Source: Zygnema cylindricum
Taxonomy: Eukaryota > Streptophyta > Zygnematophyceae > Zygnematales > Zygnemataceae
Direction of reading: 5' to 3'
Length of the DNA: 64,000 nucleotides
Assembly (NCBI GenBank): GCA_037447655.1
Contig: JBBHKE010001928.1
Location: forward strand, 50,161-114,160
This document shows, piece by piece, positions 13,501 to 23,399 of the stretch. The position numbers were made by a program, and so were the translations under genes. The first letter of the stretch is position 1; every line of letters starts with the position of its first letter. Under the pieces are notes generated by a model, which worked only from the letters and a program-made list of their open reading frames with translations, ran no database searches and was not told the DNA's origin.

Positions 13501-15926
13501 GATCTGAAGATAGTCTGTGAAATGACCAACCTAACAAACGACATGGCAAACAAAAACCTGGAGCAACTTACACATGGTCTTTAAGCGAATATTTGCTAAC
13601 TTACAATTCTATCACATTTCCGTTGTTGTCGCATTTCACACCAATCCAATCTTTGCAGTCATTACGCTTATTCCAGGAGAAGAACGCTAAATCCACTGGC
13701 TTCATGTCCCCAAGGATGCTTAGCAATATATCTGCAGCGTATGTCAACCGATAAGATTATTGCTCCATCCCATAACAATGACAATATAGATAGAGCATTT
13801 CTCACACAATAACAAAACGCGGACAATTGAGCCGACAAACTAAGTTATGCTATGATGAGCAAAATACCAATGTTTCAATAGTCAAAGATTATTTTCACCT
13901 AGTAATAATGGAAGTCAACATCAGTCTAGCGTAAATTTACCCTTATAAAAACAAAAAAGTGTCGATAAAAAAATAACCTATTAAGAGGCTCGGTGAGAAA
14001 AAATCTCAAAAAACGACACAAAGGTTGAAGAGTTGGCATTACAACTTCATAGCTCTATGTAATAACCGCGGCATTCATTTACACCCATTTTGACAAGTGT
14101 TAAGAAAAAGCAATTGGGCTTGTGAATCAAGCCTAGTAGTGTTAAACATAATTTACAACAGACATCCTGATTCCAATATAACAGTACATAATTGATTTAC
14201 TGTAAAAGATTTACATTTGCGCGTCATTTGTCAAATTTGTGAAGTGAACAGAATTTTCCAAATAAAGGCTCGAATCATCTAGATTTATAAGTTTTGCCGA
14301 GAGTGCTAAAAGTGATGTGTCCATGGTGTAAATTCAGAGCAGTCTGTTAGGGCGATTTCATTGCATATCATCTCTTTTCACCAAATTTCATCTCAAAAGA
14401 AGACATGATGTCGAAGACAAGTTCTTTATCATCATAACCGCGGAAAAATTCATAAAAGAGCAGGTAGCAGATATTGAGTTTTTATGTTGTGGGTTTCCTC
14501 GGGAAATCATCAGTGATTGCCGACAGGATGATTGACCTATCAAAATTTGCTCACATTATTGTGCACAATCATACAAATATGTTTTTTCATAATTTTGGGT
14601 ATAATACTTGCTTAGATGGTTACGGTAACCTATGAAAATGTATTATATCTTTGAAGCGTATAATTGGTGAATGAAAAATTGACTGCAGACCGCCAATTAA
14701 CATGAAGAAACAAAATGAAGAATTCATGCGGTAGTTTTTGCCAATGCTAGAAATTGAACAATGTAGTAATTCCAAATTGAAACTAAATACAACACTTAAC
14801 ATAGAAACTGGCACTACAAGCTTCTAACTATTGAGCATCAACATAGACATGGTTTGGTTTCTGATGGACAACTAGATTTCAAATGTGAATGGTAAATGTA
14901 AAAAATGATAATTTTAAAAGCCATTTTGAAATGATGAAGAATCAAACATCACAAGCTGAACGTCCAGCACTAGTCATGTGGCAAGAAAATTAATTACTTC
15001 AGCCTCAATATTCAACAATCAGCGCTAAAAGAAAAAATAAGAGTTCCACATTTAACAAGGAAAACTAAAAGTGAGGCATTTAGCCTTTCACACCAATTGG
15101 AGGTTGAACTCCTATTCTTGCATCTTCAACGTTGGAAAGTTGAACATTTGACATTGCAAACTAGAAACCGGACATTCGTGAAACATTAAAAATAAAATGC
15201 TGGGGGGTTCTTTGCACGCTGTTGACAACAAAAACTGATAACGGAACGGTGACCCTTGAAAATTAAACATTGCAATGATGAATAGTAAATCTTGAGCATT
15301 GATCATTGACCGTCGACTAACAAACGTAAGGTAGACAAACAGATAGCTCATTTTATCCTGATTGCAATAGAGTGCATTTAAGAACCCAGAATTGAGCAGT
15401 GAATGTTTAAACCCATACAATTTAAGTTGAATTGGTAACATTGAAATTTGAGCATTGAAAACTGAGCGTCACGCAGTGCACATTGAAACCTAAAACATTG
15501 ACAATAGACGTTGAATAATGAGCAATACCAACTCAACATTCAGCAATTGAAAATCAACGGTTGAACATTGGACATCTTAACATTGGACGTACATTACCGA
15601 TTGGATATTTAGCGTTGAACATTGAATTTCAACTCTTGAACATTAATTTTCCAAAACCGAACATTGAAAATTGCACATCGAATACGGAATATAATACGGA
15701 AGGTAAAAGACAATACTTGACATTAGACATTACAGATTGAACATTGAACATTGAATATCGAACATTAAACATTGAACATTTCGTTGACCAATAGGCAGTT
15801 GGTAGATATGCCGTTATTCCAGCACAAGTCTCTCTCCTTTCCTCCGCCCTCACCTGCCTGCCCGGACTGCACTTTTACAGCCGATGCTCCTCCCAGCATT
15901 GCCACGGCGGCCAGCATCGCCCACAT
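4590..15926 (-). CDS. Secreted leucine-rich-repeat protein (LRRNT_2 + 11 LRRs), 14 exons
   Basis: Exons (minus strand, in order): 15926-15854, 13731-13605, 13218-13063, 12368-12297, 12059-11988, 10772-10701, 10481-10410, 9376-9305, 8240-8166, 5869-5798, 5658-5590, 5297-5232, 4921-4853, 4614-4590. Every intron has GT-AG ends. Exon 1 ends in phase 1 and all later exons break in phase 2, so the frame closes at about 363 residues. Exon 1 encodes a signal peptide (MWAMLAAVAMLGGASA); an upstream in-frame ATG is less likely. Exon 2 gives an LRRNT_2 cap (FFSWNKRNDCKDWIGVKCD). Exons 3-13 each end in or encode one LRR, for example LNGSIPKSFGNLTQLIYL. This 66-75-nt phase-2 exon pattern is typical of plant LRR receptor kinases. 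No transmembrane segment or kinase was found; the last tiny exon (ending LHEFL) is the weakest part. The protein is either a receptor-like ectodomain or a decayed receptor kinase. Confidence 0.85.
6640..7740 (+). pseudogene. Degenerate copia relic inside an LRR-gene intron
   Basis: In the intron between the LRR exons at 8166-8240 and 5798-5869, the opposite strand encodes copia fragments. About 6930-7125 reads like a gag (UBN2-type) region: DELFMTILGGL, then YYLSTLDRSS and VTRLLYEETKR. About 7480-7660 reads as RNase H: KEIIWLHNLLQNF, GALALIRK, EKIDIKFHFT. These phrases match the RNase H at the left end of the window. Stops and frameshifts are frequent and the middle of pol is missing. It is an old antisense insertion and seems tolerated by the host gene. 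Confidence 0.7.
11621..11841. mobile_element. MITE, CTACACCG family (~220 bp), in LRR-gene intron
   Basis: Begins CTACACCGTGTATCGCTATT and ends with the near-inverse AATAACGATTCACGGTGTAC. The arms stay complementary for much of the length: ...TTTTCTCCATGCACACTTG on the left pairs with TGTGTACGGAGAAAA on the right. It has no coding capacity. Close relatives are at 19957, 39393, 54039 and 55101. Confidence 0.8.
15440..15790. repeat. ATTGAACATTGA degenerate tandem repeat in LRR intron 1
   Basis: Dozens of variants of TTGAACATTGAA / CATTGAAAATTG are packed into about 350 bp, densest at 15740-15782. The block ends about 65 bp from the first coding exon of the LRR gene, within intron 1 (13732-15853). 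Confidence 0.8.
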
Positions 15927-16615
15927 TGACGCCTGCCAAAGGCGACGCGGCCTGCGCCCTTCCACGGAGCGATCGCTGAACCGCTCTGTGACGCCGAACC
16001 GCCGCGACGCGCAGCCGCCCCTCGAAACCCTAAACAGCAACCGCGCAGAATCGCGACACAATGTGAACACCGCCAACACGCAAACCGCCTCCGGACTGCG
16101 GCGAAACGTCATTTAACCGTTTAATCGATGTCAAACAAACAAGATTGTCTAAGGCTCTGAAACAAACTCTCGCCAACAATTTAGTCTTTACGTGAACAGA
16201 ATAGAGCTCTGAGGAAATATTCCTTCCCGCTCTCTTCTGTCATCCCTTGCAAAAAAAAATTACCTCAACAGCATGATGCCACGTGGCCTGTGAGCTTTGC
16301 CTGCCTGCTTCCAGGTAATCCAGGTAATCGTCGTACAGAACCTCGAGAATTCCTAACTTCGTAAGTATTTTAGGGTTTTTTAGGGTTGCAGAATTCGTAA
16401 CTTGGTAAATATGGGACGCACTTTATTGTTATTGTTGGTTTGACAGGACGGCGAAAATGGAGATTTTTAACATTCAGCGATGGGCAAGTACAGTACAGTA
16501 GTTAAAAGTACAGTACTAGGTTAGTTACAAGTTTCACCCGGCGTGTACGGCGTATACCGTACAGTAATACAATGTACGGTAAAGTACATGAATGTACAAG
16601 AGACCAATCAATTTC
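15927..16615 (-). promoter_or_regulatory. 5' flank of the LRR gene
   Basis: Upstream side of the LRR start codon. The 200 bp nearest the ATG is markedly richer in G+C than the rest of the region, as plant first exons and leaders often are. A TAGGGTTTTTTAGGGTT motif (telo-box-like) lies at about 16371-16387. No TATA box was assigned and the transcription start is unknown. Confidence 0.35.
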
Positions 16616-16617
16616 AG

Positions 16618-16815
16618 TCTCATTCGGCCCTGCCGTTTTTCAAACAAAAGTGGACCATCGCCACGTGGAGGTGGCAAGACGTTGGATTCACACGTGTTGA
16701 AAAGGTTGGGAATGAGTCGGATATCCGTTCTGCCCTGCCGTACGCAAACAAAAGTGGACCACCTCCACCTGGCGGTGGTCAACTGGTGGATTCACATGTC
16801 TCGAAAACGGTAGTT
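16618..16815 (+). repeat. Two diverged ~115-bp direct copies, each with a CCACC/GGTGG hairpin
   Basis: AACAAAAGTGGACCATCGCC...GGTGGCAAGAC...TGGATTCACACGTG is repeated as AACAAAAGTGGACCACCTCC...GGTGGTCAACTGGTGGATTCACATGT. Each copy carries a short self-complementary segment (CCACGTGGAGGTGG; CCACCTGGCGGTGG). Confidence 0.7.
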
Positions 16816-17304
16816 GACTTCAATCATGCGTCAATTGTTTCCATAGAGGTTTCATTCATACGGATTTTGACTCTTTATTAAAATGCGTAATTTTTTTAGT
16901 TTTTTGCCTTTTTTTTTTAGTTTTTTGCCCTTTTTTTTAGTTTTTTCAACTTTTTCCCGTACATGCGCGTGATGGGCAAATGAAAAAATAGCGAGTACTT
17001 TCCCTCGTGCTAATAAAAAACTTGGTACTTTAACACACGGGCACATACCTTATGTTGCAGTACTGTAGTAGTACTTTTGATTTTTTTTATTTTTGTTAAT
17101 ATATTTATTTTATCAGGAAGTCAAATTCGGTCAACGGCTCAACGCATTTTATAAAGTATTGAATTTCGTTCCGTGCGCATATTCATTATTTCATGCGTGA
17201 GCATAGTACGGATGAAACCTATATGATTGTTTTGCTGGTACGATTTTCTGTACGGAAGTGCTGCGCAGTCCATTTGGACGTACGTACTTTCGTTCTACAA
17301 AGCA

Positions 17305-17455
17305 GAGGTCACAAAAGGTCAACTGAAACCGTGACCGACCGTTAACCGACCACCCGCGCCGGATCCGGAACGGATTCGGTTGCCAAATTTTGAGGGCCGG
17401 GCGGTTGCGGTCGGTTGATTAACCAGGAAAAAAAAAAAGTCGGTACGGTAGGTTA
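17305..17455 (+). repeat. Dispersed GGTCGGTTA repeat, copy 1
   Basis: Contains GACCGTTAACCGACC, CGCCGGATCCGGAACGGATT and GGTTGCGGTCGGTTGATTAA, then an A-tract. Inverted relatives lie at 18950-19110, 19790-19950 and 54590-54722. No coding capacity is seen. Confidence 0.65.
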
Positions 17456-17522
17456 ATAAAAAAACCAAAAAAAATGGAAATTTTGTACTATCCATACAAT
17501 CCAACATTATTGTACTTTGTAG

Positions 17523-17800
17523 CATAGTTCAAAAGTAGGCGTTTTTATGGAAGGCCTTTGGTAGGCGCACAAAACTTGGCACTAAACTCCCGTAGAGTAG
17601 GCGTATTGTATGGGTGTGAGTTGCGGACACTCTTGTACGATCGTACGAATATGACGTATGATCATAGTACAGCGCACGCCACCTGACGAAATTTTTTAGC
17701 GAACTGACGCGGCGTAGGATGACATTCTGCCAGAAAAAAAAAAAAAAAACGCGGACGGGCAACCTGGTTGGTCAATTTGAGGCTTTATTTAGTGTGGCAG
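17523..17800 (+). mobile_element. CATAGTTCAAAAGTAGG-family end with composite interior
   Basis: Starts CATAGTTCAAAAGTAGGCG, the same terminal sequence as elements at 39595, 43858 and 53674. The interior (GCGAACTGACGCGGCGTAGG, an A-tract, TTGGTCAATTTGAGGC) matches, in inverse orientation, parts of the composite element at 43858-44822. The partner end was not found. Confidence 0.55.
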
Positions 17801-18238
17801 TACGGACGACATTCGACCGTGCAAAATTGTACTTTTTTAAGTAAAAGGTACAAATAATGATTTAATAGAATTGTTCTCACACGTGAAATTGCACTAAACG
17901 AAAAATGAATCACATCGAAAAAAAAGTCGTTTGCATAACTCTAGTTCGTCGACAACATCGTCATCAATGTGAACACTAACTGACATTCAGCGCGACAAAA
18001 ATTACTAACGTCAAAACTATACGGACTGACAGATTTACGCCTACGTAATTTAATGTTCATAATTTCGGCGCGAAAATTTATTGCCGACATAACCCAATAT
18101 ATAGTACTTAACTAAATTAGAGTAAACTTCCTCTGTGAAAAAGTTATATCACATAAATTAGAGTTCATTACTCTAATTGTCTTTTTTTGTTTTTTTACTT
18201 TAATTTGTTTATTACTCTAATTACGATTCGCTGTGTAG
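17790..18238 (+). mobile_element. CTACACCG-group element, left end missing, copy 1
   Basis: Runs from AGTGTGGCAGTACGGACGAC to ATTACGATTCGCTGTGTAG. A direct, clearly homologous copy is at 42322-42780 (TAGTGTGGAGTACGGACGAC ... ATTACGATTCGCGGTGTAG). The right end matches the shared terminal sequence of the group; no left terminal sequence is present in either copy. Confidence 0.65.
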
Positions 18239-18719
18239 AGTTGTTAACGCTGATTCAAAGAGTACCTTGAATAATGTAAAGAAAAATTTAGAGTTATTTA
18301 CTATTTTTAAGGTTTTTGGGTCAAATTTCGTGGTGACGGAATTAGCGTTAATAGCGCTAATTACGATTCGAGGTGTAGTGTAAATGGAAAATTATGATTC
18401 ATAATACTATTTAATGCAAGGAGACGTGACAGGTTATAGTCCACGTATTTAAATAATGTTGTTAGCTATATTTTGTGATTTTCGGCTATAAGTAGTAACG
18501 ACTTATTAATACTAATAACAATGAGTGGTGTAGTGGTACATCTCCGTTTGCAAAAAAACAGCTCGTGTACCTCTTCTTTTTACTATTTTGTCATTTTGCA
18601 ATCTCCCTTTAGGAAAAAAAAATTCCTCGACAGTCACCTCCTTCAAAGGATTTGTTCCTAAATTTGCGTGTAAGGGACGGAATTAGAGTACACTACGCTA
18701 ATAGCAATTGGCGGTGTAC
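18239..18719. other. Fragments of the same inverted-repeat group
   Basis: Several partial ends occur: ATTACGATTCGAGGTGTAG ending at 18378, AATAACAATGAGTGGTGTAG near 18530 and AGCAATTGGCGGTGTACC at about 18703-18720. They look like eroded ends of CTACACCG-group elements. No gene is seen. Confidence 0.45.
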
Positions 18720-19110
18720 CGTGCGACGCTTTTTCGTGTTCCCTAAGATTTGCGAAATGAATATTGTACTACCGTGTCAGATTTGCAACGCTTTGTCGCG
18801 TTCCCTGTGATTTGCGAAATGAATAGATAACTACAGTACCGTGTCAGATTTGCGACGCTAATATGATGTCACGTACTTCCACGATACCAAAAAGTACAAA
18901 TTACAAGAATGTTGGATTATAGTGACAGTACAAAATTTTCATTTTTTTTGGTTTTTTAGCTGACCGCCCGTAACCGACCGTTTTTTTTTTCTGGTGAATC
19001 AACCGACCGTAACCACCCGACCCTCAAAATTTGACAACCGAATCCGTTCCGGATCCGGCGCGGGCGGTCGGTTAACGGTCGGCCACGGTTTCGGTTGACC
19101 GTTTGCGACC
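18720..19110. repeat. Repeat block A (TTTGCGAAATGAATA units + GGTCGGTTA unit)
   Basis: Units of about 57-65 bp containing GCGTTCCCTGTGATTTGCGA and AATGAATA...GTGTCAGATTTGCGACGC recur. They are followed by ATGTCACGTACTTCCACGAT and an inverted GGTCGGTTA copy ending near GTTTGCGACCTCTGA. Block B at 19520-19950 repeats the same order in the same direction. Confidence 0.7.
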
Positions 19111-19519
19111 TCTGACACACGCTACCCCCCCCCAACCGATATATCGGGAAAAAAATGTATATTCCTACCCGATATATCAAAAACCCTGACCAATACCGAT
19201 AACAACATATCAGAGATCTGGTTGATCGTGATAAGAAACGTACACAATAACGCATCACGACAACGTGAATGGCTACCAGAGGTCGCAAAAGTCAAAATTT
19301 TACATAACAAAAACCGACCTTTTTTTTTTTTCAAAATCTGAGTAACCGACGCCAGACCGGGTTATGTCACGCTCCAAAATTGTTGACCGTTAACTGACCG
19401 GCGTTTACGAAAATAAAAGTTAACCAAAACTCGATTTCTCGCGACTAACCATGCCCGCCCTTAACCGAAAAAGTACAAAATTAACTAATGTACAACGTAT
19501 GAATAAGCCAATATTTACT
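19111..19519. other. Non-coding spacer with ATATCGG motifs
   Basis: Between repeat blocks A and B. Contains a C9 run, CCGATATATCGGG and GATATATCAAAAACCC, similar to wording inside the element at 54259-55367. No gene is seen. Confidence 0.5.
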
Positions 19520-19950
19520 ATTTGTCGCGTTCCCTTAGATTTGCGAAATGAATAGTGTTTACTAACGTGTCAGATTTGCGACGCTTTGTCGCGTTCCCTA
19601 AGATTTGCGAAATGAATAGTGTACGACACTTTGTTGCATTCCCTAAGATTTGCGAAATGAATAGTGTTACTACCGTGTCACATTTGCGACGCTAATCACG
19701 ATGCCACGTACTTCCACGATACCAAAGCGTACAAAGTACAATAATGTTGGATTGTATGGACAGTACAAAATTTCCATTTTTTTTGGTTTTTTGGTTGACC
19801 GACCGTAACCGAACGTTTTTTTTTTCTGGTGAGTCAACCGACCGCAACCGCCCGGCACTCAAAATTTGGCAACCGAATTCGTTCCGGATCCGGCGCGGGC
19901 GGTAGGTTAATGTTCGGTCACAGTTTCGATTGACCGTTTGCGACCTCTGA
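19520..19950. repeat. Repeat block B, homologous to block A
   Basis: Three units with GCGTTCCCTAAGATTTGCGA, then GCCACGTACTTCCACGATAC, then the inverted GGTCGGTTA unit with CCGGATCCGGCGCGGGCGGT and TTTGCGACCTCTGATGGCTA. Same order and orientation as block A about 800 bp to the left. A MITE begins immediately after it at 19957. Confidence 0.7.
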
Positions 19951-19956
19951 TGGCTA

Positions 19957-20178
19957 CTACACCGTGTATTGCTATTAGGGTTAACAATTTTTTCGCCACT
20001 TAAAGCATCTTTTCTCCGTACACAATTGTCCTATTTTCACATAGAGACCGCCAATCGGACGGTGAGCATCTTGTCTTTCAGTCGCAACCGTCAGAACCAT
20101 AATCTAACCATGGTGTACGGAGAAAAGATGTTTTAAGTGGCAAAAAAACATTAACACTAATAGCGATACACGATGTAG
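19957..20178. mobile_element. MITE, CTACACCG family (~220 bp)
   Basis: Starts CTACACCGTGTATTGCTATT and ends AATAGCGATACACGATGTAG. Inner arms include TTTTCTCCGTACACAATTGTC and GGTGTACGGAGAAAAGATG. Strongly similar to the copy at 11621. Confidence 0.8.
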
Positions 20179-20940
20179 TGTAAATTACACTAATTCGGCA
20201 CGCTTAAAGTTTAACCCTTTAACCTAAAAAAAAATTAATAATTTTATTTTTCCCTTTACGTTCATAGAGGTAAGTTTTAATTACTTTCAACTACACTAAT
20301 TTGGACATTTACAAAATAATGAATTTTAGGAAATGTGCAATATCGTACTAGAATTAATCGTAATTTTGTACAAATGTGCAAAAAATTTGTCACATAACGT
20401 CATATCATTTTGTCGGGACGTGAATGTGTACACAGTTGACATAGGAAAGCGCACCTAGATTTGATTCTATAAGAAAAAACGTTTAGAAATCTCGCGAACT
20501 TGTTCTCACATGTTTAAACGTCGACAATGTGAACGCATGAAATAAAACTATGGGAATGTGTGTATATATATTACTAAATCTATACTACTGTGGTGTTAGA
20601 TGTACAAGTTAGCGTTGATATTTTGTTGGCTTTAGGTTCAAGAACTCAAAACAAAGTAAATAACAATATTTGATTATTCCAACTAATAATATATTTACAC
20701 TACAACCGTGAATAGTAATTAGCGTTAATAAAGTCTTTATTGCAAAAATTGCGATGGCAAAACCATATTACTACAAAAAGTGGAAAACTGAAAAAAAAAA
20801 CATTAGGAGACTACAAGAGTCACAAGAAAGTAATCTACGCTTAAAAATTGACACAAAACAGAGCAATACTAATAAGAGCAAAGAACAAAAACAAAACAAC
20901 AATCCGCCAACAAAATGAAAAAACCTAGACTATACTACCC
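20179..20940. other. No gene seen
   Basis: AT-rich DNA with scattered partial ends of the CTACACCG group (ACTACAACCGTGAATAGTAA near 20700). No reading frame or terminal pairing could be supported. Confidence 0.5.
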
Positions 20941-20944
20941 CTAG

Positions 20945-21590
20945 ACAAACTAAGGTCCACAACCACGGAGATCATAGATGTGAACCGGGTCCCTTGGCAG
21001 AAGATCTAGAAGACCTCGTCAGTCCTCAAGTAGTGTGCTACCTCAAAAGAGAGCCATAGCTTGCGCCCGTTGAAGTGCAATTGAGACACGTTGTCGATAG
21101 AACGCTACCAAAAGACTTGGTGGAGGATTACCTAGACCTGGGATTCAAACGTTTTTTGCGCGCACAGTGGCGAAAGAAGTCATTAAAGGATTTCTCCAAA
21201 GATCCAAAAATCTCCACTGCGAATGGGACAAATTGGTCCGACTACTCTCGGTGAGCGTAGTCTCTTTTTTTTGTAGCCAATGCGTCCCGAGCCGCCACAC
21301 CTGGATGGGAAGCGGCGCAAGATGAAATGTTTGTTCCAGTCAGATCCGTGAGGACCACATCGCCAAGCGTCCTCTCATCACCATGAAGAAAAACTATGTC
21401 AACCCGAGGGCTCCGAGAACCCTTAGATTGGGGCCGAGGTGGAAGTATATTTGAAACATTACATTTAACGATGTAACCCGTCTCGGCACCAATGGCAGCA
21501 ATGTGTTGATTTCCAAGAAATCTGGGATTCGACATGTCCCACACTTGGGAAAATTGAGCCGGCCAGGGTTCGAACCTGGGACCTTTCACT
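20945..21590 (-). pseudogene. LINE-like ORF2 C-terminal fragment
   Basis: Minus-strand frames read RSPRVDIVFLHGDERTLGDV, then VVLTDLTG, then GVAARDALATKKRDY (21450-21250), and after a frame change VPFAVEIFGSLEKSFNDFF (about 21233-21177). From memory of the family, the order (R-x-D-V-V ... DV-V-TDPT ... G-A-A-A-K-Y ... F-P-A-VE-G) resembles the region beyond the reverse transcriptase in many plant and algal LINE pol proteins. The endonuclease and RT domains are absent. A profile search would be needed to confirm this. Confidence 0.4.
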
Positions 21591-21632
21591 TAAGCTACGA
21601 ACGCATTACCACTGTGCCACCAAGGCACCAGC
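21553..21632 (-). repeat. tRNA-like pol III promoter unit (SINE head)
   Basis: On the minus strand TGGTGGCACAGTGGTAATGC fits a tRNA A box and D arm, and CCAGGTTCGAACCCTGG is a perfect T arm with B box (GGTTCGAACC). The spacing between boxes suits RNA polymerase III. The anticodon arm is poorly formed and no matching acceptor stem was found, so a tRNA-derived repeat is more likely than a working tRNA gene. It lies directly upstream, in the same orientation, of the LINE-like fragment. Confidence 0.6.
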
Positions 21633-21646
21633 TTGCTGTAAGGACT

Positions 21647-21738
21647 GGCGGGTCCGTACCCATTTATTACGGGCGGCTCGAGTATGGATATTCCATATTC
21701 TACCCCGTATTGGACCGGCTTCACGTGCCAATCCAACA
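21647..21738 (+). repeat. ~92-bp direct repeat, copy 1
   Basis: GGCGGGTCCGTACCCATTTA ... GGCTTCACGTGCCAATCCAA, nearly identical to the copy at 22023-22114, 376 bp away. Includes the self-complementary ATGGATATTCCAT. Confidence 0.8.
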
Positions 21739-22022
21739 ATAATAGTTTTGCAGGGTCATATAAGCCAGTACGCACCCAACTTATAAACACATGAAATCTA
21801 TACACAACGAAACTTAGCCTCTAGGAACCACTAAGAAATAGATAGCAATGGGAGAGGCATAGAAACAAATCAAAAGATTGGACAGGTTTAGGCAGTTTGA
21901 GAAATGTAGTTATAGTCAAGGGGCCACAAGGCGTAAGCCGGAGTGAGCCCTGATTGGAATACAAATTGTTCCTACGGACTAACTTTAATAAAGCTGCATT
22001 CTCCTTCTATGTTCTATGATCT

Positions 22023-22114
22023 GGCGGGTCCGTACCCATTTATTACGGGCGGCTCGAGTATGGATATTTCCATATTCTACCCCGTATTGGACCGGCTTCA
22101 CGTGCCAATCCAAC
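22023..22114 (+). repeat. ~92-bp direct repeat, copy 2
   Basis: Same sequence as 21647-21738 with an extra base in ATGGATATTTCCAT. It continues into a short duplication (GCCAATCCAAC twice). The two copies could be miniature terminal repeats (TRIM-like) or remains of one duplicated segment; no primer-binding site is evident between them. Confidence 0.75.
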
Positions 22115-22510
22115 ATGCCAATCCAACACAATGGCATCCCGCACCAAATCATGCGCGAGAGTTTGTTCTCCCCCATGCGAGCAACGAAGCAAATGGATTC
22201 CCTCATCATCAATGGGTTGGTTACAAAAACACCGAGCCCCCCCAATAGCGGAGGGTGAGGCAAACCCAACCGCAAGCGTAGAGCAAAAGTAAATTTGTTA
22301 GACGATAGACGGGAGTGTCGAAAAAAAATGGTGTTGCTTGAAGCCACGCACCAGCCCTAGGCCCGGAACACGAACGTAAATGAGCACGCGTTTGAGCAGA
22401 AGGTAGCGCCTCGAAGAGGTTTGTAAAATCAACAGCGGCCACTTGCTTAGTTGTGTGTTGTTGAAGTTTGAAGTTAGTGTCAGCCATGAGAGAATGAAAA
22501 GGTGGAACTT

Positions 22511-22727
22511 GGTTAATATTAGCATTAACATTTTTTTCTCCTCGTAAAACATCTTTTCTATGTACACACTTGTCAAATTGTGGATAAGACGGGTTGTGAT
22601 TGTAAGGTAACATTCTCTGCTTACAAAAGGCAGTTTTTTATTGAAAATTGGAAAAATATGAACGGAGAAAATATGTTTTCAGTGGCGAGAATATTATTAA
22701 CACTAATTACAATTCACGTTTGTAATA
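22511..22727. mobile_element. Degenerate CTACACCG-family MITE
   Basis: Left arm TTAATATTAGCATTAACATT ... CATCTTTTCTATGTACACAC; right arm CGGAGAAAATATGTTTTCAG ... TTAACACTAATTACAATTCA. The outermost bases have decayed. Confidence 0.5.
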
Positions 22728-22983
22728 GTGATTCACTGTGTACGTGACAGGATGTCTTCCGACAAATGGTTTTTTTGGCTGATTTTGGTGTATTTCCAAT
22801 TTTCCATCCACCCACCGAACAGCTAATAACTGCTTGACGTCATCCTAAATACGACAAATAACTGCTTGACGTCATCGTGAAGTCTTCCTTGATGAATAGT
22901 GGAGGACGCCCTAATGTATACCATGCGGTGATTCGATTAGCCAATGGTAAACGTCCGCTCCTTTCTCCACTCGTGGTCAACCA

Positions 22984-23110
22984 CACGTGTATCGCTATTA
23001 GTGTTAATGTTATTTTTGCCACTTAAAACATTTTTTCTCCATACACGCTTGTCTAATTACATATATGACGGTTGCCATTGAAATCAAATATTTTCCCCTT
23101 CTGATTGGTG
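22984..23110. mobile_element. CTACACCG-family MITE, partial
   Basis: ACGTGTATCGCTATTAGTGT then ATTTTTGCCACTTAAAACA and TTTCTCCATACACGCTTGTC, as in the left arm of the ~220-bp family, ending near CTTCTGATTGGTG. The right arm is missing where the copia gag fragment begins. Confidence 0.6.
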
Positions 23111-23119
23111 ATCTTGGAA

Positions 23120-23243
23120 CCTTGGACAATCTAGATAGATCCACACTCAATTTTAATTTCAAAAAACCACAAAACAGGCTGGCACTCTGTTGTTCTGAGA
23201 CAACTGCTGGTACTGAAGATGAAGTAGATGCAGCAGTAGTCAT
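23120..23243 (-). pseudogene. Copia gag N-terminus, truncated
   Basis: ATG at 23243-23241 opens MTTAASTSSSVPAVVSEQQ, matching in style and position the gag start of the element at 57431 (Thr/Ser-rich, then VVVEQQ). The frame is cut by the neighbouring MITE after a few dozen residues. It lies downstream of the LTR that follows the RNase H at 23949-24540. Confidence 0.5.
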
Positions 23244-23399
23244 CGTAGAACAAATCAAGAGAGGAAGCTTCCACAAATACCGATGGCTGAACAGAAACTT
23301 TGACAGACTATAACTTTCATAAAACTGCTCCAAACGTCCTGAACATTTGCCACAATGTAAATAACAAACAAAGAAACACACACACAAAATTTCAATCAA

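Noticed and set aside
15926-16112. Upstream in-frame ATG extending the LRR protein by 62 residues
   Set aside because: The added Arg-rich sequence precedes a clear signal peptide, which would then be internal. The downstream ATG is the natural start.
21242-21589. Independent small minus-strand protein gene of 115 codons
   Set aside because: Its wording resembles a LINE pol fragment and it starts inside a tRNA-like unit, so it is annotated as a mobile-element remnant.
21985-22613. Overlapping minus-strand frames of 92-130 codons
   Set aside because: They run through a direct repeat and a MITE end and show no family motif.
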